Part shown: piece by piece, positions 46,601 to 54,772 of the stretch
Numbering within the stretch: position 1 is the first letter of the stretch
Layout: each line of letters starts with the position of its first letter
Assembly (NCBI GenBank): GCA_934432675.1
Contig: CAKRYT010000001.1
Coordinates: 1 to 64,000 of the forward strand
Direction of reading: 5' to 3'
DNA: 64,000 nt
DNA from: an uncultured Eubacteriales bacterium
GTDB taxonomy: Bacteria; Bacillota; Clostridia; Oscillospirales; CAG-272
Made by a program: the position numbers and the translations under genes
Notes under the pieces: generated by a model
Databases searched by the model: none
What the model was told of the DNA's origin: nothing
Seen by the model: only the letters and a program-made list of their open reading frames with translations

Positions 46601-46901
46601 GCACGGCGCGGTGGCGGCGGATGTCCGAACGCCAGCGGATGCCCATGATGAGCAGGAGTGCCGGGAGGACATAAACGCACTTTGAAAACAGACCGGCAAA
46701 GAACGTGACGCTCCATTGCCCGAGTTTCGTGTCATTCATGCCCTTGTAATCGAGGACGAGGAAAAAGCCCAGCAGGACCGCTACCGTTACGAAGATGCAG
46801 GGCAGGATGCGGTGCAGGGGGCGGTCGATGTCGTAAAAGGGCCGCTTCTCCCGGGTGGGAGTATCACTGTTACTGTTCTTGTCGTTCTTCTTTCTTGCCA
46901 T
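43608..46901 (-). CDS. ftsK: DNA translocase FtsK/SpoIIIE
   Basis: Pumps chromosome DNA through the closing septum. The 1097-residue protein has four or so N-terminal membrane helices (about 30-180), a low-complexity Ala/Pro/Thr-rich linker of several hundred residues (about 190-600), and the motor domain. Walker A is GATGMGKSV, Walker B is IIVIDELNDLM. A C-terminal gamma winged helix (SLLQRRCKLGYGKAAGYIDTMQ) reads the KOPS sites. AAAGGAG precedes the ATG. The frame is open for a further 594 codons upstream, but that part only mirrors cysS on the other strand. A hairpin at 43568-43596 after the stop may end the transcript. Confidence 0.95.
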   Translation of the reverse strand: MARKKNDKNSNSDTPTREKRPFYDIDRPLHRILPCIFVTVAVLLGFFLVLDYKGMNDTKLGQWSVTFFAGLFSKCVYVLPALLLIMGIRWRSDIRRHRAVRRVVYFSLLPVLAGALLYMFQDPGDVVFSVRDFYMNGTKMAGAGLFGSLLGYGMWRLTYYIGVPVLVALYVVLFLYDFLHITPASFLEKRAKRRAEKAAAKAAAPVTPEAPTAAPATGEVAEPAAPAATPAAAPAPVPAKAADPKPKRPSARELRKQAKEAERARKAAEAAERKRRAHEEAGYFPGEKEETFDELRRRLDAEQMEIRRSGLATPKPRPATTYETKPPKRTAAGRATAPERMTSVDTPLPTPAPAAAAGASLTVTAEPIGSARADAVFRSFDPLHDDLSAAEGTVLFPADTADGRDRRDVPAPTGRKKTAAEAAGGSFRIRVEHMDVKTTRNPDGTAGTAPKTAADFADITGRAVSAETPVSPLPFVHPATEPIEQPQSTRPTAGYTPPPPPASVKPTLPDFDPAGADTVRIDAPQVTDAEDKRPAGTPVIRSYESTAATDPGIAITDRVVEHGARYPIPDEAPKKAAREPRQNTADETAPKRKTPDYAKNYVFPPLSLLNRPIPVVNGDTEGEIQELGRLLIAAFATFKIDIQIKEVVVGPRITRFSIEPPAGVRINTLTNLTEDICRLMSSKTLRIVPIPETPYLGVEIPNRRPTNVSLASLIDTDAFRNAKNVTTVPLGANVTGAPVFADICKMPHLLVAGATGMGKSVFVNSILLSLLYRARPDEVKLILVDPKQVEMSLYNGIPHLLVPPVIDAKRAAGALIWAVGEMERRYQLMVKANVRTIESYNAWVREDPERGEIQPKIIIVIDELNDLMMQAKDAVESSIMRLAQKARAAGIHLILGTQRPSVDVITGTIKANIPSRVALHVTSGTDSRTILDVYGAEKLLDKGDMLIMLAGAEPMRIQSAFASDDEVENVTTFLRNNAGPVVYDEIVSAQIESETEKYKNSGKKERSRDEGDEEYDGSVFEDSRFMEACNVAFECGKISTSLLQRRCKLGYGKAAGYIDTMQMLGIVSEPDGSKPREILMSKDEFMEMVARESHSGD

Positions 46902-46955
46902 GGCGGCTCCTTTCTTCTTGACGGTCGGACTTGTCCCGTTTATTAATACTATCAT

Positions 46956-46984
46956 ATTATACATAACGCGACGGGGAAAAACAA
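46956..46984 (-). promoter_or_regulatory. ftsK promoter
   Basis: TTGTTT and TATAAT with a 17-bp spacer on the minus strand. Confidence 0.7.
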
Positions 46985-47054
46985 GTGTTTTCGGGGTAAA
47001 CCTTTCGACAAAAATTTGCCCGTTTTTTCTCCGTGCGGGAGCGGGATATCCGTC

Positions 47055-47083
47055 TTGACAAACGCCCCGCCTGCTAGTATAAT
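47055..47083 (+). promoter_or_regulatory. cysS promoter
   Basis: TTGACA and TATAAT with a 17-bp spacer, a perfect consensus. The leader is only about 30 nt, so no T-box fits. Confidence 0.9.
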
Positions 47084-47117
47084 ATCCTGAAAGAAACGTA
47101 ACGGAAAGAGGCACACC

Positions 47118-48539
47118 ATGTTGCTCTACAATTCCCTCAGCCACGAGAAAGAGGAATTCGTCCCGCACGACCCCGGTCACGTGACTATGTACACCTGCGG
47201 GCCGACCGTCTATCACTACGCACACATCGGCAATCTGCGTACCTACATTATGGAGGATATCCTCGATCGCTACCTGCGGTATAGCGGGTATGACGTCAAG
47301 CGGGTGATGAACATCACGGACGTCGGGCATCTGACAAGTGATGCGGACGCGGGCGAGGATAAAATGTTGAAAGGTGCCAAGCGTGAACACAAAACGGTCA
47401 TGGAGATCGCGAAGTTCTACACGGATGCTTTCTTCGCCGATTGCGAAAAACTGCGGATCCGCACACCCGACGTCGTGCAGCCTGCCACCGGGTGCATCGA
47501 CGACTTCATCCGCGTGATTTCCTCGCTCATCGACAAGGGATACGCCTACGTTTCGGGCGGCAACGTCTATTTTGATACCTCCAAACTCGACAAATACTAC
47601 GTTTTCCACGGTTTCCGTGAGGAAGACCTTGCCGTCGGCGTGCGCGACGGTGTGGAGGCGGATGCGAACAAGCGCAACCAGGCGGATTTCGCCCTGTGGT
47701 TTACCAAATCGAAGTTTGACAGCCAGGAACTCAAATGGGACAGCCCGTGGGGTGTCGGTTACCCGGGCTGGCACATCGAGTGCTCCTGCATATCGATGAA
47801 GTACCTCGGCGAGTACCTGGACATCCACTGCGGCGGGATCGACAACGCCTTCCCGCACCACACGAACGAGATTGCCCAGAGTGAGGCGTATCTCGGGCAT
47901 CCGTGGTGCAAGTACTGGTTCCACGTGCTGCATCTGAATACCGCGAACGGGAAGATGAGTAAATCCAAGGGAGAATTCCTGACCGTCTCGCTGTTGGAGA
48001 GCAAGGGGTATTCGCCGCTTGCCTATCGTTTCTTCTGCCTCGGCTCCCACTATCGGAAGTCGCTCGTCTTCACCTACGAAAATCTTGACAACGCGGCGAC
48101 CGCGTATCGGAAACTGCTGACGAAGATTGCGGCGTTGACACCCGCCGCGGGAGAGACGGTGGACGAGGCGGGGGCAGAGCCGTTCCGTGCCGCGTTCCGC
48201 GCCGCACTGGATAACGACCTGAATACTTCGCTTGCCGTGACCGTGCTGTACGACGTTCTGAAATCCCCCTTGAATGCCGCCACCAAGCGCGCCCTGTTCG
48301 GCGAGTTTGATACGGTCCTCGCGCTCGGCCTCACGGACGGAGAGGCGGCGTCTGCCGCACCCGCCGCCGCCCCCACGGGCGGTATGACCGCGGCGGAGAT
48401 CGAGGCGGCGATTGCCGCCCGCGCCGAGGCAAAGAAGAACAAAAACTATGCGGAGGCGGATCGTATCCGCGCCGCTCTCGCAGAGCGTGGCGTTACCCTC
48501 ACCGATACACCGAGCGGCACGACCTACACGGTCGGCTGA
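47118..48539 (+). CDS. cysS: cysteinyl-tRNA synthetase
   Basis: Charges tRNA-Cys. The 473-residue class I enzyme has the N-terminal zinc and HIGH-type region (YTCGPTVYHYAHIGNLRTYI, the HIGH box is HIGN), the zinc ligands in PGWHIECSCIS and FPHHTNEIAQSEA, KMSKSKGEF (KMSKS) and the DALR helical bundle. It is a compact C-terminal type. It stands alone behind its own promoter, divergent from ftsK. Confidence 0.97.
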   Translation: MLLYNSLSHEKEEFVPHDPGHVTMYTCGPTVYHYAHIGNLRTYIMEDILDRYLRYSGYDVKRVMNITDVGHLTSDADAGEDKMLKGAKREHKTVMEIAKFYTDAFFADCEKLRIRTPDVVQPATGCIDDFIRVISSLIDKGYAYVSGGNVYFDTSKLDKYYVFHGFREEDLAVGVRDGVEADANKRNQADFALWFTKSKFDSQELKWDSPWGVGYPGWHIECSCISMKYLGEYLDIHCGGIDNAFPHHTNEIAQSEAYLGHPWCKYWFHVLHLNTANGKMSKSKGEFLTVSLLESKGYSPLAYRFFCLGSHYRKSLVFTYENLDNAATAYRKLLTKIAALTPAAGETVDEAGAEPFRAAFRAALDNDLNTSLAVTVLYDVLKSPLNAATKRALFGEFDTVLALGLTDGEAASAAPAAAPTGGMTAAEIEAAIAARAEAKKNKNYAEADRIRAALAERGVTLTDTPSGTTYTVG

Positions 48540-48688
48540 CCGACAATGGATACCAAGACCGGGAGCGGCAGGAGAAAAAACTGCCGCTCTTCTATTTTTT
48601 TCCTCCGTTTCCGGTACTTCGGGGTACCGCCCGACGATGCATCGGCGTATAATGGAACAAAGCCAATCGGCAGGGAGATACATAACGC

Positions 48689-49249
48689 ATGGAATTGATC
48701 GTCATAAGCGACACCAAACTGAAAGCGATCCTCACGGAGGAGGAGATGGAGTGGTACGGCCTTATCGGTGTGGAGAGAGAGGAGCCGCCGCGGGCGGCGG
48801 TGGAACACCTGCTCGCCGAGGTGAGACGCCTGTCCGGATTTGACGCCGTGGGCGCGCGGGTTTTGGTGCAACTCTGGCGGGATCGCTCGGGCGGGGGAGA
48901 AATGTACGTGACGCGGCTCTGTGAGGATCCGGCCGTCGGGGAGGGGGGACACCGTATGCGGAAGAATAAAGTGCTGTATGCTTTTGACGCGATGGATCGG
49001 ATGACGGCGGCTTGCCGCATTCTTGCCGGGCGCGCTTACTGCGGCACGTCGGATGCCTATCGCGGCGAGGACGGCGTATGGTACCTCTGCGTGGAGGATG
49101 AAGATAACGGGGAGGAGCCCGGAATACTTGCTATTTTATCGGAATACGGTGTGCGTCGGTCCGGCACGGTCATGACGATCTTGCCCGAGCACGCACGACT
49201 CATTGCACGCGGCACCGCCGTGGATGCGCTCGCGCCGCTGGCGCGATGA
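48689..49249 (+). CDS. mecA: adaptor protein MecA
   Basis: A 186-residue ClpC adaptor. The N-terminal domain (ELIVISDTKLKAILTEEEME) is the substrate-binding part. After a low-similarity linker comes the C-terminal domain, which follows the Bacillus protein closely: VLYAFDAMDRMTAACRIL, GTSDAYRGEDGVWYL, ILAILSEYG and TILPEHARLIARGTAVDAL. MecA delivers proteins such as ComK or NtrC-like factors to ClpCP; in this organism the substrate is unknown. GGGAG is eleven bases from the ATG. Confidence 0.8.
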   Translation: MELIVISDTKLKAILTEEEMEWYGLIGVEREEPPRAAVEHLLAEVRRLSGFDAVGARVLVQLWRDRSGGGEMYVTRLCEDPAVGEGGHRMRKNKVLYAFDAMDRMTAACRILAGRAYCGTSDAYRGEDGVWYLCVEDEDNGEEPGILAILSEYGVRRSGTVMTILPEHARLIARGTAVDALAPLAR

Positions 49250-49335
49250 TACGGGCTCCGGCGGACGCAGTACGTGATCGGTGACCCGATGCGCGCGGCT
49301 CCGGGATGGTCCCGCACCGGTCATGCCGGAAAGAA

Positions 49336-49365
49336 AAACCCGCCTCGACGATGAGGCGGGGTTGT
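49336..49365. terminator. terminator between mecA and rpiB
   Basis: CCCGCCTC / GAGGCGGG with a 6-nt loop; T-runs are present on both strands. Confidence 0.8.
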
Positions 49366-49381
49366 TTTTGTACGGTTGCCG

Positions 49382-49840
49382 TTATCGGTTTTCTTCTTCG
49401 ATGGCTTTCATCATGTCGAGACGCGTCTGGTGCCGCCCCCCCTCGAAATCCGCCGAGAGGAACGAGTCGAGGACGTCTTCGGCGAGGCATTCGCCGATGA
49501 CGCGCGCCCCGAGGCAGAGGACGTTGGCATTGTTATGATTGCGGGTCAGGCGCGCCGAGTAGGTGTCCGAACAGACGGCGGCACGTACGCCGCGGAACTT
49601 GTTGGCGCACATACTCATGCCGATGCCGGTGCCGCATACGAGGATGCCGAAAGTCGTGTCCGGTGCCGCTTGCACCTCGCGGCATACCTTCGCTGCATAC
49701 TCCGGGTAATGGCAGGAGGCGGTGGAATCCGTCCCCATGTCGGTCACGTCGTAGCCGCGCTCCGTGAGGTGGGCTTTCAGTTTTTCTTTCAGCGGGTAGC
49801 CTGCGGAATCCGCCCCGATATAGATCTTACGCTTCGTCAT
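49382..49840 (-). CDS. rpiB: ribose 5-phosphate isomerase B
   Basis: Interconverts ribose 5-phosphate and ribulose 5-phosphate. The 152-residue protein shows IYIGADSAGYPLKEKL, GTDSTASCHYPEYA, and the active-site Cys in LVCGTGIGMSMCANK, with SARLTRNHNNANVLCLGARV. AAGGAG precedes the ATG, which overlaps the tsaB end by 14 bases, so it is coupled to that gene. It is the last gene of the plsY operon. Confidence 0.95.
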   Translation of the reverse strand: MTKRKIYIGADSAGYPLKEKLKAHLTERGYDVTDMGTDSTASCHYPEYAAKVCREVQAAPDTTFGILVCGTGIGMSMCANKFRGVRAAVCSDTYSARLTRNHNNANVLCLGARVIGECLAEDVLDSFLSADFEGGRHQTRLDMMKAIEEENR

Positions 49841-50567
49841 GATGATGCTCCTTGCTATTCTCTTTTCCTTTTTCTATTAAATCGCGCTCCGCTTGCGGGA
49901 GGCGCAGATAGACGGGTCGCAGTTCGTCGTCGGTGACGGCGAGACCGCTCCGATAGGCGCGCAGGGCACAGCGCGCGACGGCGGCGGCGTCCTGGGCACG
50001 CAGGGCGGGGGGCGTTTCGGCAAGCCCCGGGCACCCCGCGTCGAGAAATGCCGCGTGGGCGATGTCGTAGCCGTCGCCCGCGAGGTAAACGGTCTTCCCG
50101 GGGTAGTCACGCATGACCTCGCAGACGAGGTCGGAGAGTGCCATGGCACGGTCGGGCGCGAGACGCGTCAGTACGCCCTCCGAGACGGTGAATATACCGC
50201 AGTAGACCTGTGCGCGCCGCGCATCCATGACGCCGACGAGGATACCGGGGAGTGGCGCGAGCCCCTCCGCGAGTGCTTCGAGCGTCGAGACGCCCACGCA
50301 GGGCTTGCCGCGGCCGAAGGCGAGCCCCTTGACGGTGGCGGTACCGATGCGTACACCGGTGAAGGAGCCGGGACCCGCCGTGCAGGCAAACAGATCGATG
50401 TCATCCGGTGTGATACCGGCGGCGTCGAGCATGGACTCTGCCATCGGCAGAAGAATCTCGCTGTGCGTCAGCCCGTTGTTCGCCCTTGCGGCGGCGAGTG
50501 TCGTTTCGTCCCGCGTGACCGCGACGGAGGCGGTAACGGCGGTCGAGTCAAGAGCCAGTATGTTCAA
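49827..50567 (-). CDS. tsaB: tRNA N6-threonylcarbamoyladenosine protein TsaB
   Basis: Partner of TsaD and TsaE in making t6A37 in tRNAs. The 246-residue protein begins NILALDSTAVTASVAV and keeps LLPMAESMLDAAGI, ACTAGPGSFTGVRIGTATVKGL and MDARRAQVYCG, all typical. The start is TTG behind GGAGGTG with ideal spacing; the open frame upstream lies within tsaE. The gene begins 20 bp inside the tsaE end. Confidence 0.92.
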   Translation of the reverse strand: MNILALDSTAVTASVAVTRDETTLAAARANNGLTHSEILLPMAESMLDAAGITPDDIDLFACTAGPGSFTGVRIGTATVKGLAFGRGKPCVGVSTLEALAEGLAPLPGILVGVMDARRAQVYCGIFTVSEGVLTRLAPDRAMALSDLVCEVMRDYPGKTVYLAGDGYDIAHAAFLDAGCPGLAETPPALRAQDAAAVARCALRAYRSGLAVTDDELRPVYLRLPQAERDLIEKGKENSKEHHHDEA

Positions 50568-51006
50568 GGGTTTCACCTCCGATGGTGATTTTGCGTACGT
50601 TTTCCGCCTCCGTCCGTTCGAGACGTACGGTGACGGCATCCGGCGGGATTATCGCGGGCATCCGCTCGCTCCATTCCGTGAGGATATAGCCCTCACGGCG
50701 CAGATAGTCGTCGTAACCGACGGTGTAGAGGTCGTCCTCGTCCGTCAGGCGATAGAAGTCAAAATGAAAGAGGGGCAGGGGCTCTCCGCGGTGTTCCGAG
50801 ACGACGGTGTAGGTCGGGCTCTTGACGGAAGTAATCCCCAGCGCACGCCCGAAACCGCGTGCAAAGGCGGTCTTGCCGACTCCCATCTCTCCGTACAATG
50901 CCACGTAGGCGTGGCGCGCCCCGGAGGCAAGCAGTGCCCGGCAGAGGGCTTCACCCGCCTGCTCGGTCTCCTCGGCGGAGTGTGATACGGTTACGTCAGA
51001 TTTCAT
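50548..51006 (-). CDS. tsaE: tRNA threonylcarbamoyladenosine biosynthesis ATPase TsaE
   Basis: A 152-residue small ATPase needed for t6A. Walker A GEMGVGKT is near 39-46, VKSPTYTVVSEH is the switch I-like part, and FHFDFYRL and LTEWSERM are family marks. Starts and stops overlap with the methyltransferase gene (ATGA) and tsaB. TsaD is not in the window. Confidence 0.94.
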   Translation of the reverse strand: MKSDVTVSHSAEETEQAGEALCRALLASGARHAYVALYGEMGVGKTAFARGFGRALGITSVKSPTYTVVSEHRGEPLPLFHFDFYRLTDEDDLYTVGYDDYLRREGYILTEWSERMPAIIPPDAVTVRLERTEAENVRKITIGGETLEHTGS

Positions 51007-52199
51007 AGGCGTATCTCCCTCAGATAGGCATTGGGGTCATTCCCGGTCAGGCGTGCGACCAGCGCACGGTATTCTGCCGTGAGTGTCGCCGCCTCCTCGG
51101 AGTCGGGGCGGAAACCGTGACGCCGCCGCGCGATGAGCAGGGTGTTTTTCGGCGTGTCGTCGGGGTCGGTGAGTTCGCTTGCCGCGACGGCGTACCCGCG
51201 TGATTTCAGTCGGGCGAGACGGAGCCCCTCTGTCAGGACTTCGCAGAGTTTGCCGCGCAGATGCGGATAAGCGGCGACGAAGGCGAGGGACGGGTCGTTC
51301 AGATGCCGGTTCAGGTATCGGTGGCAGCAGGGCGTGGACAGAATGACGTCGGCACCGAGCTCGGCGGCGGTTTCGAGCACGATGTCGGTGGCAATATCGC
51401 AGGCGTGCAGGGAGACGACGAGGTGGGGGTGCTCACCGCGCGGCGTGAGGCGAATATCTCCGGCGACAAACCGCATGCCGGCAAAACCGGCATCCTCCGC
51501 TACCCCGCGGCAATATGCGATGACGTCCTCTTTGAGGTCCATGCAAAGCATGTCCACCTCACGTCCGCGCACGACGTGCAGGTAGTGGTAAACGGCAAAA
51601 CTCAGGTAACTCTTTCCGCAGCAGAGGTCATAGACCGTGATGGAGCCCGCTTTCGGCAGGTCCCCGTAGACCTCCGAGACGTATTCGAGGAAACGGTTGA
51701 TCTGGCGGAACTTTCCTTGCTTTTTATCATGTACGCGCCCCGTCGCATCCGAGATGCCGAGCGCGCGGAGAAACGGCTCCTCCCCGTGCAGGATGTACTG
51801 CTTTTCACGGTTGAGGGATTCGACGAAGGTGTCGAGCGGGGCATCACCGCTACGCAGGCGGCGTAGGAGCCCTTCACCGCCGATGAGCGTCTGTTGCCCC
51901 CCTTTTGATGTGCGGAATTCGGCGTCACCGACGCCGGTCATGACGTTGATCTGCGCATAGCAGGCGAGGAGCGGGGGGAGCGTCTCCGCGAGGGTTTCGG
52001 TGCGGAGGGCACCGTGGCGCACTTTCCCGCCGCCGAGCGTCTCTTCGTAGGCGAGGACGCTCTGCCCCCGCGCGAGGGAGAGACGGCACACGACGCGCTC
52101 CGCCCCCACGCCGAGAGGCTTCGAGAGGGTCAGGCGACGGAGCGTACCCTTTTGCGCCGCCGTGCAGATGATTTCCGTGAGGGTTTCCGGGGCTGTCAC
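51003..52199 (-). CDS. class I SAM-dependent methyltransferase
   Basis: A 398-residue protein. The N-terminal 130 residues form an all-alpha/beta domain of unknown role (LGVGAERVVCRLSL, MTGVGDAEFRTSKGGQQTL). The methyltransferase fold begins near 190: VYDLCCGKSYLSFAVYHYL as motif I, MDLKEDVIAYC as the acidic motif, and VVSLHACDIATDIVLETA. CCH and HLRGKLCEVLTEGLRLARLK follow. It belongs to the Methyltransf_32-like group, with neither target nor substrate known. The start is GTG overlapping the plsY stop (GTGA). Its place between plsY and tsaE suggests a tRNA- or translation-linked task, as inference. Confidence 0.8.
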   Translation of the reverse strand: MTAPETLTEIICTAAQKGTLRRLTLSKPLGVGAERVVCRLSLARGQSVLAYEETLGGGKVRHGALRTETLAETLPPLLACYAQINVMTGVGDAEFRTSKGGQQTLIGGEGLLRRLRSGDAPLDTFVESLNREKQYILHGEEPFLRALGISDATGRVHDKKQGKFRQINRFLEYVSEVYGDLPKAGSITVYDLCCGKSYLSFAVYHYLHVVRGREVDMLCMDLKEDVIAYCRGVAEDAGFAGMRFVAGDIRLTPRGEHPHLVVSLHACDIATDIVLETAAELGADVILSTPCCHRYLNRHLNDPSLAFVAAYPHLRGKLCEVLTEGLRLARLKSRGYAVAASELTDPDDTPKNTLLIARRRHGFRPDSEEAATLTAEYRALVARLTGNDPNAYLREIRL

Positions 52200-53011
52200 A
52201 GATCGTAGTCCTCCTCTCCGTCGGAGTGGGTCGCGTCGTCGCCGCTACGGTCGCGGCGGAGGGAAAAACGGGGCTCCTCCCCGTTGCGGAGGCGGCTGAT
52301 ATTCCCGCGGTGTGCCCAGATCAGGACGGCGGCAATCAGAAAAACGATGAGGACGTTCGCCCACGGGGCGGCCTGCCCCGTAAACGCCAATTTGAACATG
52401 GAGGCATAGAAGATCGGATAGGCGGCGGCGGCAACGACCGACCCGAGCGAGACGTATTTGGTCATGGCAACGGTGCCGAAGAACACGATGAGTTCTGCAA
52501 GCAGGATCCACGGCGAGAGCATCCCGATCGCCACACCGGCGCAGAGGACACCTTTTCCCCCGCGGAAACGATAGTAGACGGGGAAGATGTGCCCGAGCAC
52601 GCAGAACAGTGCCGCGGCATAGGCGGAGGGAGAGCAGGAAAAGGTGCTGCCGAAGAGGTGCGGGACCCCGCTCTCCGGGACGATCCAGTCGCCGCCGAGG
52701 AGGACGAACGCGATGGCGACGGCGAGAAAGGTCTTGATCATATCGAAGAGTAGAGTGAAGAGCCCCGCCCGCACGCCGAAGACGCGCTGCATATTGGTGG
52801 CACCGGCGTTTTTACTGCCTGCCGTGCGGATGTCGGTGTGATAAAACACACGTGAGATGAGGATGGCGGAATTGATACTGCCGAGCAGATAGGCAATGAC
52901 GATGACGAGGAGGAAAAACGCAAAATACGATGCGTACACCGCACCGTCCGTTTCGAGGTGCAGCCATTTTGAAAAATAGGGAAACAGTCCTTCCTGCAAG
53001 AACGCAAACAT
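52196..53011 (-). CDS. plsY: glycerol-3-phosphate acyltransferase PlsY
   Basis: Acylates glycerol 3-phosphate from acyl-phosphate at the membrane, the first step of phospholipid synthesis. The 271-residue protein has the signature AYLLGSINSAILISRVF, DIRTAGSKNAGATNMQRVFG, LGHIFPVYYRFRGGKGV and a hydrophilic C-terminal tail (about 40 residues, acidic end). The ATG follows AAAGGAG. It is the first gene of the five-gene overlapping operon. Confidence 0.94.
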   Translation of the reverse strand: MFAFLQEGLFPYFSKWLHLETDGAVYASYFAFFLLVIVIAYLLGSINSAILISRVFYHTDIRTAGSKNAGATNMQRVFGVRAGLFTLLFDMIKTFLAVAIAFVLLGGDWIVPESGVPHLFGSTFSCSPSAYAAALFCVLGHIFPVYYRFRGGKGVLCAGVAIGMLSPWILLAELIVFFGTVAMTKYVSLGSVVAAAAYPIFYASMFKLAFTGQAAPWANVLIVFLIAAVLIWAHRGNISRLRNGEEPRFSLRRDRSGDDATHSDGEEDYDL

Positions 53012-53075
53012 GGCGTCTCCTTTCCGAGGTCGCGGGCCGCGTCCCCACGCATTGGGCGCGCCCGTACAACAATAC

Positions 53076-53104
53076 AGTATAACAGATAAAGTGCAAAAAA
53101 GCAA
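53076..53104 (-). promoter_or_regulatory. plsY operon promoter
   Basis: TTGCTT and TATACT with a 17-bp spacer on the minus strand. Confidence 0.65.
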
Positions 53105-53276
53105 CGTCTGCGCTCGGCTTTTTGCCCGCCGGCGCGTTTTTGCCGACCGTGGCGGTGATTCCGACCCGTCGGGCGTCGGCGCGCTGCCCGAACTCACGGC
53201 TCCGCACCGACGGGCGGGAAGGGGACGAATGCGGGGGGCGACGCTCCCCGGGAAAAACAAATATCGGAAAAAAGTG

Positions 53277-53305
53277 TTGCACAGAAGTCAACTTTGTGCT
53301 ATATT
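53277..53305 (+). promoter_or_regulatory. DUF4349 operon promoter
   Basis: TTGCAC and TATATT with a 17-bp spacer. Between this and the plsY promoter (53105-53276) I see only GC-rich sequence with no gene. Confidence 0.7.
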
Positions 53306-53366
53306 GAACATGTAAAGTTGTATATATACGGGTTTGCAGCAACGATTTGGAACGGGAGGGCGTACT

Positions 53367-54353
53367 ATGAAACGCAAAGGAACGGTATTTTGCCTCATCG
53401 CCGCACTGCTGGCACTTTGCTGTCTTTTCACTGCCTGCGGCAAGAGTGACGGCGGCGCGAACGGCTATGCTCCAGGTGCCTCCGGAGATCCGGATATCCA
53501 GTCGGGGACCATCCCGGCGGACCGTAAGATCGTCGTGCGGGCGGATTATTCCATCGAGACCAAGACGTTTGGCGAGACCCTGAAACAAATTGAGGCGGCG
53601 ACCGCGCAGGCCGGCGGGTACGTCAGCGAATCACGTGTGAGCCCCGCGTACGACGGTGACCGCGGGCACGCGATGCTGACCATCCGCATCCCGTCCACGG
53701 CGGCAGACGGTTTTGTGACCACCCTTTCCGGGATCGGGAACGTGACGAGTGCCAACGTCAGGAAGACGGATGTTACGCTGATCTATGACGATGTGTCCGC
53801 GCGCGTTGAGGTGTTGCGGGGCGAGAAGGCAAAACTTCTCGAACTTCTGGAAGCCTCCGGAAGCGTCTCGGAGACGATTGAAATCGAAAAACGGTATTCC
53901 GAGGTGACGCAGGAACTCGCCTCCTATGAAAATCAGTTGAACTCGCTTGAAAACGCGGTGTCTTACGCCACCTTTTCGGTGAGTCTTTATGACGTGAAGT
54001 CGTATTCGGAAGGGGAGGATTCCTATATCGTCCGCTTCGGTAAAACCTTCGGCAAGTCTTTCGTCAGTTTTGCCAAGGTACTGGGGAACGTCCTGATTGT
54101 TCTCGTGTATCTCCTCCCGTATGCGTTGATCGTCGCTGCGGTCATCGTTCTCGTGGTGGTGCTGACACGGAGAAAACGGAAAAACGCTAAAAACGTGACG
54201 CCGCCCACGCCGGGGAGTGCGGTGCCCGTGCGTTTCGGCACACCGGCCGGCGATGCACCGGCAGAGCCGTCCGCGCCCGTCGACGCCGGCGGTGACGGTA
54301 CGGCGCAGGGTACCCCCGCCGACGGCACGACGCAAGAGGGAGATGCAGTATAA
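53367..54353 (+). CDS. DUF4349 lipoprotein
   Basis: A 328-residue membrane-anchored protein. Lipobox FTAC near residue 24, then the DUF4349 region (about 55-220: KIVVRADYSIETKTFGETLK, AGGYVSESRV, TIRIPSTAADGFVTTLS, YDDVSARVEVLRGEKAKLLELL). Its centre (about 145-195) is a coiled coil with ENQLNSLENAVSYATFSVSLY. A C-terminal membrane helix at about 235-275 is followed by a cytoplasmic basic patch and a Pro/Ala/Thr tail. Function unknown. GGGAGG is seven bases before the ATG; the frame extends eleven codons upstream without a site. Confidence 0.88.
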   Translation: MKRKGTVFCLIAALLALCCLFTACGKSDGGANGYAPGASGDPDIQSGTIPADRKIVVRADYSIETKTFGETLKQIEAATAQAGGYVSESRVSPAYDGDRGHAMLTIRIPSTAADGFVTTLSGIGNVTSANVRKTDVTLIYDDVSARVEVLRGEKAKLLELLEASGSVSETIEIEKRYSEVTQELASYENQLNSLENAVSYATFSVSLYDVKSYSEGEDSYIVRFGKTFGKSFVSFAKVLGNVLIVLVYLLPYALIVAAVIVLVVVLTRRKRKNAKNVTPPTPGSAVPVRFGTPAGDAPAEPSAPVDAGGDGTAQGTPADGTTQEGDAV

Positions 54354-54722
54354 ATGGCAATCGGCATTCACGAATCGGGGGAAATGTACCTCGAACACAT
54401 ACTCAACTTGGAACGGGAACTCGGGCACGTCCGTTCGGTGGACATTTCGCAGCGGACGGGATATTCCAAACCGAGCGTCAGCCGCGCCGTCGGCGTGCTG
54501 AAAAAGAATCGCCTGATCGACATCGACGGTGCGGGATATATCACCCTGACGGATGCCGGGCGTAGGATCGCGACGCGCATCTTTGAGCGGCACGAGTGCC
54601 TCACGGATATTTTTGTGTCGATCGGCGTGCCGCGCGAGACCGCGGTGCAGGATGCCTGTAAGATCGAGCACGATATCAGTGACGATACCTTTCAGGCATT
54701 GCGCCGACATTTCGGGAAATAA
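54354..54722 (+). CDS. DtxR-family metal-dependent regulator
   Basis: A 122-residue regulator of the DtxR/MntR family. The N-terminal winged helix (GEMYLEHILNLERELGHVRSVD, ISQRTGYSKPSVSRAVGVLKK) binds DNA. The dimerisation and metal region follow (GRRIATRIFERHECLTDIF, DACKIEHDISDDTFQALRRH), with His/Glu/Cys residues suited to Fe2+ or Mn2+. The SH3-like C-terminal domain is missing, as in short MntR-type proteins. It begins directly after the stop of the DUF4349 gene. The palindromes in front of the feo operon at 10.7 kb look like sites for such a protein. Confidence 0.9.
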   Translation: MAIGIHESGEMYLEHILNLERELGHVRSVDISQRTGYSKPSVSRAVGVLKKNRLIDIDGAGYITLTDAGRRIATRIFERHECLTDIFVSIGVPRETAVQDACKIEHDISDDTFQALRRHFGK

Positions 54723-54772
54723 CACCAAACGGGCGGATGTAGAATACATCGGATGAGAAGGAGGACGTTGGC

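Noticed and set aside
47084..47117. T-box in the cysS leader
   Set aside because: Only about 30 nt lie between the promoter and the start codon, with no specifier stem or terminator.
46902..48683. Upstream continuation of the ftsK reading frame for 594 codons
   Set aside because: It lies antisense to cysS and contains no protein motif; the ftsK start has an AAAGGAG site and its own promoter at 46956-46984.
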